From the NCBI GenBank assembly GCA_021527695.1, contig JAKFAO010000007.1, positions 434,001 through 498,000 on the forward strand: 64,000 nucleotides of DNA. Direction: 5' to 3'. A program made the position numbers and the translations under genes. This stretch comes from Naematelia aurantialba (Eukaryota; Basidiomycota; Tremellomycetes; Tremellales; Naemateliaceae). The notes beneath the pieces are model-generated. The model was not told where the DNA came from, did no database searches, and saw only the letters and a list, made by a program, of their open reading frames with translations. Of this stretch, positions 35,101 to 45,336 are shown one piece after another; position 1 is the stretch's first letter, and each line of letters starts with the position of its first letter.

Positions 35101-36348
35101 TACCTGCTGCGTGGAAACGGTCGGTTCCGCTGACGTGGTGTTTTGAAGACGCAGGAGATCGCTGGCTCAGAGCTGTTGGCTCGTCATTTCCAAAAAGTGG
35201 ATCTCTGGAAAGGGCTGGCATTGGAAGGTCTGGCCAATCGCGATTCGATGCCTTATGCGGACAAGTACGGGCTGGGCGGGGTCGATGGACTGACTGATTT
35301 GTTCCGCGGGACGTTGCGGTGCGTCCTCGCTCACGGCCTTCTCCTTCCTCTTCCTTGTTCTTCCTTCTTCCTTCTTCCGTTTTCCCTTCTTACTGCTTCT
35401 CTGTACAATCCTTCGTTCTGTTCCTTGGCCCTTCGGGCCTCTCTCTGGTCCTTTCCTCTAGCGACTGCATCGGCACTTCTGTCCTCCCAGCTACTCTGGA
35501 GACGTTCGGTCCGCACTGACCTCTGCAAAGGTACCAAGGCTTCTCCCGAGTCCTCGATACCTTCCGAGCGCAGGGCTTGATCAGCTCGTCTCCTTTGCCC
35601 TCGGTGCCGCGCTCATGGGACGCTTTTGTGCGTGCTTGTAGAGATGCGTCGGGGTATTCGGGCCATGAGTATGAGGCGGAGGGTGAGGACGCCTTGGACT
35701 GGTATGTGCTTGCATCATACGTCGCGTCGCACCCCACACCTCGCACCTGACACTCGCACTCATGCCTCGCACCTCGCACCTGACACTTCACACCATGTCA
35801 CCTCACTGATCACGCGTTTATATAGGCTCCTCTCTGATCGTTCCGGAGCGGCTCTGCCCATCTTCCCCTCGGCTCTTCCGCCAATCCCGATCGATATATT
35901 CGCCCACCTCCTCTCTGCACAGCTAAAGTACCTCCCGCACGAGCGCGACTCGTGTCTCTTACACCATACGTTCAAGCTCTCCGATCCGAGTGCTGCAGCG
36001 CAGGGATCGCGGCTGCAGACAGGGCAGGGATTGGGGACAGGGCAGGGGTTGCATGCAGTGCAGCGACCGGAGCGATCGTATTTCGGGGAGCAATCACAGA
36101 CAGGGGAACAATCGCAGACAGGGGAGCGACTGCAGACGGTCACGGCCAGCCTACTCAGCTACGGAACCCAGACCGCCTCGGCCATGGCCGTGACAGTCTC
36201 CAAGACACTGGCCTTTGCTGCGCTCAGAGTATTGGATGGCCAGGTGCGGGGCCGGGGCGTGACCGGGCCGTTTGAGCGCGAGGTCTGGGAGGGAGTGTTG
36301 GCACGGCTGGAGGACGAGGGTGTGAGGGTGGAGGAGCGGTGGGAGTAG
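32157..36348 (+). CDS. AASS: Bifunctional lysine-2-oxoglutarate reductase / saccharopine dehydrogenase (AASS type), mitochondrial
   Basis: Fused enzyme of the saccharopine pathway: the N-terminal half joins lysine and 2-oxoglutarate to saccharopine, the C-terminal half oxidises saccharopine to aminoadipate semialdehyde and glutamate. Residues 1-25 (MLLVRRTGTSTLRPLRLSSR) are Arg/Ser-rich without acids, a typical mitochondrial presequence. Reductase blocks: GIRREDPTRIWERRVPLTP, GIKEPPVPAVKAL, MVFSHTHKGQ, LLDWELL and VAAFGWYA. Dehydrogenase blocks: KRILLLGSGLVAGPAVEV (Rossmann), HCIAHGRHLVTASYVSPEMK, LLLGECGLDPGID, SFVSWCGGLPEPAASN, PLGYKFSWSPKAVLTAA and LANRDSMPYADKYG. About fourteen exons, all joined in frame at the boundaries checked. 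Near the C-terminus a Gln/Gly/Thr repeat insert separates HTFKLSDPSA from TASAMAVTVSKTLAFAALRV. Intron near 35318-35529 is CT-rich. Confidence 0.92.
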
Positions 36349-39300
36349 GCTGCATAGGTGTAGTCTATCGGCATGAAGGTGCTCTAGCTGCATGCGAGCA
36401 GTCTAATTGCACGAGTATATTCACCTACGCGAGTATACCCACCGACAGGCGAGTCTGCAGCCTACTTGCCCGCGAATGTGTCTATCGAATGTGTCTAGCG
36501 AATATGCCTAGCGGCGGCTCAGGAAGTGTCTGGCGACGCGCATCCACGTTACCGCGGCGGCGCTGAATTCCTGGACTATGAATTACATCCCTGATCCCGT
36601 GGCTGAGTCTTGCTGAGTCTTGGCAGCCGGAACTGGCATCAGGAGCGGGGGCATCAGCCGGAGCTTTGCGTTCATCATCTCGGCGGCGTCTCGCCCTGTC
36701 CGCAGCGTGCTTCGTTTAGTCGACACGAGGGAGCCGGTTCCGCTCTACCCGGGACCCAGCGACGAGCCAAGAGAGGGCAAAGTGCGACTGTACAGGGCCC
36801 AGTACAAATCCTTGAGCAAAGCCACGAGCAAAAAGCAAGAGCAAGGAGCGAGTACAGGGCACCGAGCATGCATCACTTGGTGGCGTTGGCGAGCATGACT
36901 TTTATTTCCGGACCGGTGCCGGCATGCCGAGCAATTTTGGTGGCTGTTTCTGTTTGTTGCGGTGTCTGTTGCGGTGTTTGTTGCGGTGTCTGTTTCTGTT
37001 TCTGCTTCTGTTTCGGTGTCTGCAAAGCAAACCTCGGTCAGAGAGGGTCAGGGCGTCTGGAGCACTGTGGTTTCAGACGACAGGGGACGACCGAGGGCGC
37101 CTGCGTCCCGGTTCCTGCTCGTTTATTGGTACCCGTATCCGCACACGACTGGCACGGTAAAGGGGAACTGGTAAAGGGAAGGCCAGTAAGAGTCAGGGCG
37201 TGGCTCAGGGTTGTCCAGCCGGTACCATTCTCTCCCTGGCATTATGGCCCTGGCATTATGGCCCTGGCATGATGGCCCTTACAGGGAGGAGGGAGGGGCT
37301 GGATATCCTCGAGGGCAGTGGTCCTTTGGGCCGAAAGTCGGTGCCTATCGTGTTGATGTCCGAGGCGCTAATCTACTTGTGGCAACGTCTTCTGCCACTC
37401 CACCCATGCACGGAGACTAAACGGCGGCTGACGGTGCCACGGTGCCACGGTGCCACGGAAGCTGGGCGTACGGGTGCACGGGTGCACGGGATGATGGGTG
37501 TCTAGCAAGTATGGATCGCTCTCGCAATCCCAATTGGAAGGTAGTTCGAGCGTCCGCGCAGACCAGACCGATAGGGAACGCCGTCGACTAGTAAGATCAG
37601 ATCTCGGTTTCTGTTGGTGATATCAGGTCTCTGTACGCTGGATGCGTCGAGTGGTTCAGAGTAAAATGACAGACTGTTTGGTCTGTGAATGATGTACTTT
37701 AAAGCCAGGACGTAGGATGAATAGCTGTCGCAGGCCTCGCAGCCACCGCAGAAGGTACAATCGCCGCCTCTGCTGACAAGTGCCTCGATGCTGACAGAGT
37801 ACGCAACCCTCTGGTGATGTCACTCCCGCTTCGCCGCCAATTGGGCTGCCGGTTATCATAATCAATGCCACTCCAGGCCCACCGTTACTGCAGATCCCGC
37901 GTCCTGCGTCGCACACGACACATTCGTAACGCGACAGGCTAGGCGTCGACCGCCACTTGTCTCCATCAGCTGCCGAGTGGCAAAACTGGTCAGCACTGAC
38001 AAGGAGTATGCGCGACGCGCCGGACGCCCTGGGGGACCCCGAGGGACATTACAGGCTTCTGGCGCCACGGCGACCTGCCTCTGCGCGCAAAACCGGGAGC
38101 GAGCAGTCGTTCGTCCATCGCTGACTCCACGGAGATGGGATCAGCGAGAGCGCGAGCCAGTGGGAGGACTGGGGGGGGGAAGATCGAGGAACGCAGAGAG
38201 CTGCGCGAGGGGAAAAGAGGTCGGCATTGGGACAAGGGGAGACACGGAAGAAATGGACCCTGAGTGGCGGTCTGGGTGGACCCTGAAAATAAATTGATTT
38301 ATGGCTTTTTTTCCCAAGTAAGGCCCTTGTTCTCCTTTTTTTCTCCCGAGTCATTTGGTGGCGGCTGACAGAGGAAAGCCGAGGAAAGAAAGAAAGAGGA
38401 ACGAACGAGGGAAGGAAAGAAGGGAAGGAAGAGAGGGCCATCTTTACGAAGTATTCCCGATCGTCTCCGGGCCACAAGACCTCTTTCCTTTCTGGCCCTC
38501 GCAAGATTTGGCGTGGGCTCTGCGCTGCTGCTCTGGAACTTGTGCGCTGCGCTGACTCTTTGACTCTGCCTGTGCGCTGCTCTGCTTGTGCGCTGCCCCG
38601 CCCGTGCTCTCTGCTCTGCCACTCGGGAGACTGGGATTCCAAAGAGACTTCGTAGTAAGACTAGCATCACCCCTTGTACAGCGACTCGTCCTGTTGGTGG
38701 AAAATCTTCTACTCTCTCCTTCTCTCTCTGTGTCATCCATTCCAATCACGTCCAGCGAGGAACCATCACCATCATCGTCGTCACCACCACCACCACCCTC
38801 GTCAATTACAACGACCCAGTGAACTTCACGCCGCGACCACAGAGACAGAAACCCCGACCGACTACTCCGCTCTTCCTCCGCGCCAACCGCTTTCTTATTC
38901 CGCATCACCGACGATCGCCTCCATCCCCCTCTGTATCCTGTCAATACGTTTTCCAAAGTGGTATAGCCCATCATCACCATCATAGCCAGGTCCAACGCAC
39001 AGCCTGAGCATCGTGGGGAGGTTGCGTGTACATAGGAGACGAGGTCGGAAGACGCCATCTTGGTGAGTCTCCCTTCCTGTCGTGTGCCCGGGTCCGGCTG
39101 GCCGAGGCGTTGCTTCTTTCTGCCTGTTCAAACGAGCTTCTCGTCGTCTCCTCTCGTGCTCTCCCACCAAGTGCCATCACCGTCATTCCAATCCCCGCGT
39201 GGAGCCGCTCGCTAGGAGCTGCTGGAAAAAAGGTCGCAGGAGAGGGGGGACTCCCAGGCGCATTCCGAATACAACACGCTCTCCTTGGTGTCTCTCCATC

Positions 39301-39709
39301 CCGCTAGATCCAATTTCAGTACTCGCCTCCTTTGCCACCTTCGCATCGCTCTAGCACGACATACCGTCTTCATCGCCTCGAGGTCCTCCTGCTTGACCGC
39401 AGTCCTTTCTCGTCCTTGCTCCCTTCCCCCCTCTTCCCATCGTCTCTCCAGCGATCTAGGGTCTCCCAGCTTACCCACAACCCTTTTTGCAGACATCCCT
39501 TACCCCCGGGTCTACAATCCACCATTTCGACATCTACGCCGTCCCCGCCAGGCCCGTCACCGCACTCGACGGCCTCGAACAAGTCGTCGCCCTCGTCCAG
39601 CACCTCGGCAAGTACAGGCGCCACCACAAAGCTTCGCCCGCTCCTGCCCAAGCCCCCTGCGCCTGGCGAGCCATCCAGTTGCGCGACCGCGTCGTCTGGG
39701 CCGCGCAAG
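36349..39709. other. 3.4-kb region with short tandem repeats and the presumed long leader of the GATA-factor gene
   Basis: No gene is supported. It contains TGTTGCGGTGTCTG-type repeats (36955-37020), CATTATGGCCCTGG three times (about 37237-37275), GTGCCACG three times (37433-37457) and GGTGCACG repeats (37471-37490). From about 38600 the + strand is pyrimidine-rich, and a strong acceptor (CCTTTTTGCAG) ends at 39493 in the frame of the GATA factor. This suggests a long spliced 5' leader, or an N-terminal coding exon whose ATG I could not find. Confidence 0.5.
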
Positions 39710-42700
39710 ATGGACAAGCTTCCATGGCGGACCTCGTCGGGAGCGAAAAAGGGCCCATTCACTGTCGATTCGGGAGGCGGTCCGTCAAAGCGGAACAGTC
39801 AGCATGGTAGTATCCCAGAACGTCCGCCTTCGGCATCTTCATCGCGCCACTCAAACCCGCCGACACCGCTGGTATCGCCTGCGACGTCCCAGCGAGCCAA
39901 CTTTGCCCATCCCGCCAACCCGGCCAACCCCTCTCAGCCATTCGCTATCCCCCAGGGCAGACAAAGTAGAGAAGGCTCGTTGCACGTCTCCAACGACTTT
40001 TCCTCGATCGCCACCACTCCAACACCCGTTACCCCAGTCGAGACATTTACTGCTGGTGCTAGTCGCAATGCTTTCAGTCCCGGAGTTACTTCATCATCCT
40101 TCGCTGCACAGTATGCCGCTTCGAGAGCAACACGACAGCCTCAGCTGTCAACCACCCCTCTTGATCCTCCTCCTTCCCCGTGGACGACCCACTCCAACAG
40201 TGCCGGCTTTACGCTCGACTGGGCTAACTCGCCAAATGTCCCTTGGTCGTCTTTGGCCGGGCCGAGTGAGGAACTCAAGGACATGACGGAAGCTTTCGAT
40301 CCAAGCGTGTTCTCCAGTTTGGCGGACCTCATAGAACAGACTCAAGCCAAGACTGTGCAGCCCGGATCAGCGCCGTTCAACTTTATGGGCGCACTCGACC
40401 CTCCCAGTCAAAGCACCAGTCCGGCGCCTGCCGGCTCTCAAGGAAATTCCAGTCTGCTCTCGCGACGCATGCAACAGGGACCAAACGCGAGCAAGTCGAG
40501 CACTCCTAGCTCCTTCCAGTCTGCTGGTAGCTTGTCAACCAACTATCAAAGCAACACTTCAGCCAACCAATTCATGCCCGAGTCGTCTCCGGCACACGGC
40601 TCCACTCCATTGAACCACTACAACCCACAGTTCGGGAGTATGCCAAACCCTCAGGCTGGTGCCTTCCCTCATTGGCCAGAGAGGCAGGTCTCCTTTGCCG
40701 AAACGCCCGTGACAACACCTGGAGGTAGCGATTTTGGAATCGGCAGTCCATTTGATGTACGTGACGTTGCACCGTTGTTGGGCTCTGACTGACCCCGCCA
40801 GAACTATGTGCCACCTCGCTCACAAGCTCCCCGGCAACCGGTCCGTGGGGAAGCACCGCAGAACCCGGGATCGACATACCAGAGTCCGGTTTCGTATTCT
40901 GTTTCGGCAGCTCCCTCGGCTGCTCATACACCTGCAATGTCTTCTGATCCATCGAGTCAAGAAGGTCAGATGCCGAGCGCATTGCCAGCAGACTGGCCTT
41001 CCGATATCAATCTCGCTAGCCTGCCACCGCTTCCACCTGGTCTCGCAGTCGGTCATCTCGCCCAATACGGACCTGTCGGATTGGAAATGGCCATTCGCAT
41101 GGGTATGGGAATCGGCATGGGCTTGGGACAGCAAGCTCAACAAATCACCGCTGGCCCATGGCCTAGCTCGACCAGCGCAGCAACGCCCAACTCGAATAGC
41201 ACGTCGTCGCCAGAAGCCAGCTTGTCAAAGAGCGGTGCCAAGAAGGACTCTGTAACCGATCTGCTGGCGGACGACTTCCTGAATGGCAACGGTCGATTGC
41301 CCAGCACGCCTCTCACCACCCCTCCAACAGCATCGTCTAATGGACTCGCCTCCTTCCCCACCTCGCGAAGGCCAAGTCAGAGCGAGATGACGAGCCCCAT
41401 TCAGATAGACTTGGCAGCCGCCGAGGAGCTCGCGAAGACTGATCCTTTGGCCGCGCAGGTATGGAAGGCGTATGCAAAAGCTCGCGAGACGATGCCGAAC
41501 GGACAGCGCATGGAGAACCTCACCTGGCGGATGATGCACCTGACTCTTCGGCGTCAGGAGGAGCTCGCGGCTATCAAGGAAGCCGAGGAGCGAGAGCAAG
41601 CCCGTCAGCAGGAGGAAAAGAAGAACGGTGAAGAGAACAAGCCGTCCGAGACGACTACCGAGAAATCGCAGTCGCCGGGCAAGAACGAGGCAGACAAGGC
41701 AGGAGGGGAGAGGAATGAACCTGACAAGTCGAGCTCCTCTACCCCTGTCGAAGCAGAGCGTGGTCGCTCTAAAGGCAAGTCACGGGTCGTTGGGTTCCAG
41801 AACCAGAAGGCAGGGACACCTGAAGCAGAGTGAGTTACTACTTGTTATTGAACCATATGCGTGCTTACCAGTGTGTTTAGCTCGATGGACATTGATTGGC
41901 GCGCGGCCAGTCGATCGCGATCCAGGATGCAGATCGACTGGCGTGCTGGCTCTCGGAGTCGCTCGCGTTCTGCCTTTGCAGGCAACCGCGTTGCTCTTGT
42001 CCGGGGCACGGAAGAGCATGCGCAGAGCTTGCTCTCACAAGCAGAGGCAGAGGAACAACAGCACGTAGCAGCTATTGCCAATATCAACATGAGCCTGCCT
42101 GCGGGTGTCCTCGAATGGTCCAACGGCAATGCCGAAGTCGACTTTTCGGCTTCCCACCAGAGCTCGTTCCATCAGCAGAATGGTAACGACAATGCCAACG
42201 CCAATGTCAACGGAAATGGTAGTTACCCTAACTCGCAACAAGCTTCGGAAAATGCTGAACAGCAAACGCGATCATCGGAATCTCCGTTCGACTTTGATCA
42301 GGCGGTGCGCGCTGCAGAGGCATATGACCTCTATGCGCAGTCGGCTCCTTCCAATGGCCATCCTACGGCGTCGTCGCACCTTACAATGTCTCTGGCGAGT
42401 GGAGCCAAGGATCGTGCCGCTCACCTGCCCGGCATCAATGGTCCAGGCCTGTATTCGCAGACCGAGGAGAACTTCCACCCGCAATATGGGTACCTTCCTC
42501 GACGGGTTCGCAAGACTAGTTTCGACCATACGCTCCGACAGACTATCGAGGAAGAAGATGAGCAGCAACAGTCTCCACCGACGCCCAATCCGCGGAAACG
42601 GCAAGCCGAGGCGTCACCATATGGTCAGGAGCAGACCCTGCCTGAAGGCGATTCGGGCTTCCCGAGCACAAACTTCACCTTCAACTACCCTCAATCTTAT

Positions 42701-43871
42701 GATACCTTCTTTGACCTCGCTGCGGCATCGGCGGCGACACCTGCTGGAGGCACTAATGGCCCTTCGCCCAATACCAACCCGCTGAATGGCATCGAGGGTC
42801 TCGATCACGACTGGGCCAATCAGTCCAGTGCTGCCCTGCACTCTGCATACGGGTCGCCCTCTAACTTTGTCATTGATCCTTCTTTGACAATGCCAAACAT
42901 GCCTACACCCACAGGCGATAATCCCTTCGACTTTCAGCAACTCATGCATCTGTACCTCAATGCCAACGCCGCAGCATCGCCTTTCACCCACATCAACCCA
43001 TCTCAAGTCCTTGGTGGTGTACCGGGTGCACCATCTGGACCTGTCGTGGACTATCCGTCAAACCCGTCGCAAGCTGCTTCGCCGCAGTCTGTCGCACCTA
43101 CGCCAATGACAAGCAATGTTCGGCCGCTGCCAAAGATCGTCAACGGCAAGCCAGTTGAAGCGCGAATTCACCCGCCGGCAGGTCCGCAGCGGTCCAACTC
43201 GAGTCCCAATCTTCATTCCATGAAGGTCCCGTCGATGACGCCGAGTAACTCGGCCAAAGGTCATGGCCGACACGCATCGACCAACACGGCCGTAAAGAAG
43301 GGCATCAAGTCGCGGCCGACTACGCCAGGCTCCGACTCGGATGGTACGGGCCCGGGGTCTGTCATCCCTACGGGCCCCAACGGGGAGAGTCCGACCATCT
43401 GCACCAATTGCCAAACGACGAATACGCCGTTGTGGCGGAGGGATCCAGAGGGCCAACCACTGTGCAATGCCTGCGGACTGTTCTACGTGGGTTTGGTGTT
43501 GTCTGCTCAGAGGAGGCAAGTACTGATATGACGTACAGAAATTGCATGGTGTGGTGCGGCCGCTGTCGCTCAAGACTGATGTGATCAAAAAGAGGTGAGC
43601 CGGGTTGATAAGTTCAAGCGCGGCGGCAGGGCTGATGTGTATGTTAAGGAACCGCGCTCAGCCGCCAAACAAGGAGAACGGAGGTCCCTCTCGAAAGAAT
43701 TCCACAGTAAAGGGAACCAAGGCGAAACCGGCTTCTGCGGGAGGCAAGAAGCAACGCCGTGCCTCTGCCGACGCAGCGACGATCGCTGCCCAGCAGGCTC
43801 AAGTAGCGTCTCCGACAGAGGAAGGGTTTGGCAATGTGCTGCCTCCTGCTCTGACCATGACGACGTCATGA
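39710..43871 (+). CDS. GAT1: AreA/Nit2/Gat1-type GATA transcription factor (nitrogen catabolite regulator)
   Basis: Nuclear activator of nitrogen-catabolism genes when preferred nitrogen sources are scarce; binds GATA sites. The single zinc finger, [20 protein letters not shown] then LCNACGLFY, is joined across an intron to [20 protein letters not shown], the exact AreA-class finger with Cys-x2-Cys-x17-Cys-x2-Cys. A DUF1752 (AreA N-terminal) motif is present at about 41455-41550: [20 protein letters not shown] with [10 protein letters not shown]. Exons end or start near 40755/40801, 41831/41880, 43486/43539, 43596/43650. Elsewhere it is Ser/Pro/Asn-rich, with a duplicated DWRA-x-SRSRSR segment at 41890-41965. 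ATG 39710 is the first in frame; the frame is open and coding-like back to the acceptor at 39493, so the true N-terminus may lie upstream. The C-terminus [11 protein letters not shown] lacks the AreA terminal Arg-rich motif. Confidence 0.92.
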
Positions 43872-45336
43872 GCAGTCGGATTGATTCCAAATCCGAGTCC
43901 GAGTCCGAATCCGAACCCGTCTTCGAATCCCACAACCCCACGGTCTCACAAGGTATCGTGCAACCTTACAAGTCCACCTCTCCGCGGGTTCCAGGGCCCA
44001 GATCCCACTGTCCCACGTCTCTCGAATCCCACGTCTCTCGAATCCCACGTCTCTCGAATCGGTCAGGATCAGATAGATCAGCGATGTGTGCTCGGCGTTG
44101 TATGCTTTTACTTTTCTTGCAATTCACCTTTTGCTAGATCGGTAGATTAGTCCCCATCATCCCACCCCTCACCCCCCACCCATCCGTTGTCTACCCACCG
44201 CCCATACCCTCGTGCTCCATTCGCGACGAGTAACAGTAACGACAATCTCCTATATCAGTCGACGTGGCCCCATAATCGCAACTCCTCCCTGCCTCTGCCT
44301 CTGCCTTGTCGTCTCGGATCGGATCGTATTGGACAGGGGTCGTCTTGTTATAACTTTCTGCTTTGGTCTCCTAGGGCCCTCTTCAAGACATGTACCGATT
44401 ATAGTGGCTGATCTCTCGAGTGCTGTGACATGCGCTGTTACGTGTGATGCTGCGTTATTATGTGTGATGCTACGTGCTGCGTGCTGCCGTGTTGCCGTGT
44501 TGCTGCCATGTGTGATGCGACGTGCCGCTGTATGATGCTTCGTACGACGGCGCGTGCGACGATACGTGACGTGCTTCCATACGTGAAATGCTACGTTACG
44601 TGACATGCTACGTGTGCTGCTATGTGCGTGGTCTATGCTATGAGTACACTCATGGTGTAAGAAGAGGCATGCGCATGCATCATGTGATTGCGAGTGCGAG
44701 TGCGATTGCAAGTGCGAGTGCCTGTCCCGGTGCAGCCACTGATTCACCAGGAAGGTTATGCAACAATGCAGGTGGGACTATTATGTCGGACTCGGACAGC
44801 GACGAGTCGTTTGCGGTACGGTGCGTGATGTCTCTGCTTCTGCGACACCGACTACTTGACTCGATATGGTATCACTGGACAGCGCCGTCCTCGATGTCGT
44901 GATGTGCACTGGAAGACCTGGTCTAGCAAAGGCAGAAGATGGAGACGAACAGAGACTGCCACATGCCATTCATGTCCGTGCATGCTTCTCTTTCAGGCTA
45001 GAGTACCACACCTTAGCTAGGCTACCGCAGCTGGATTCACTAGCGTAGCTGAATACACTACCGTAACTAGTAGCTAGTGTAGGCGGCGCACCGTGTAATA
45101 CCGTATCTAGCAGCTAGTGTAGCGGCGCGCACCGTGTAATACGTTCAACGAGCTGCGAGACTACTCTCGTCTCACCCCCTGTCCTCTGCCCGTGATGTCC
45201 GTAGAGTAAGATTGACATGAACCCCCCAAAGACTCGATTGTTCGCAGGACTAGTCACAACTGCAACCCACACCGTCCGCCTGCACAGTGTCTTTGCCGCT
45301 CCGCTTACGTCGTTGGTGTAGGCTAACTTGATGCCG
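43872..45336. other. 1.46-kb convergent intergenic region with several tandem repeats
   Basis: Between the stops of the GATA factor and the Zn2Cys6 factor. It has three copies of a 16-bp unit (TCCCACGTCTCTCGAA) at 44011-44058, a zone of GTGATGCTACGTGCTG-like imperfect repeats at 44430-44640, and two copies of a roughly 38-bp unit at about 45068-45142 sharing GCTAGTGTAG and CACCGTGTAATAC. No gene recognised. Confidence 0.5.
44011..44058 (+). repeat. Three tandem copies of a 16-bp unit
   Basis: The unit TCCCACGTCTCTCGAA is repeated three times without mismatch, 140 bp downstream of the GATA-factor stop codon. Confidence 0.9.

Noticed and set aside
36610..37272. 220-codon + strand open frame
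   Set aside because: Its sequence consists largely of short DNA repeats translated (Cys-Gly-Val and Phe-Cys runs), overlaps other open frames, and has no domain-like or conserved-looking part.
38049..39058. Several 150-200-codon frames on both strands
   Set aside because: Ser/Arg/His-rich translations of CT-rich leader DNA; no conserved block and they conflict with each other.
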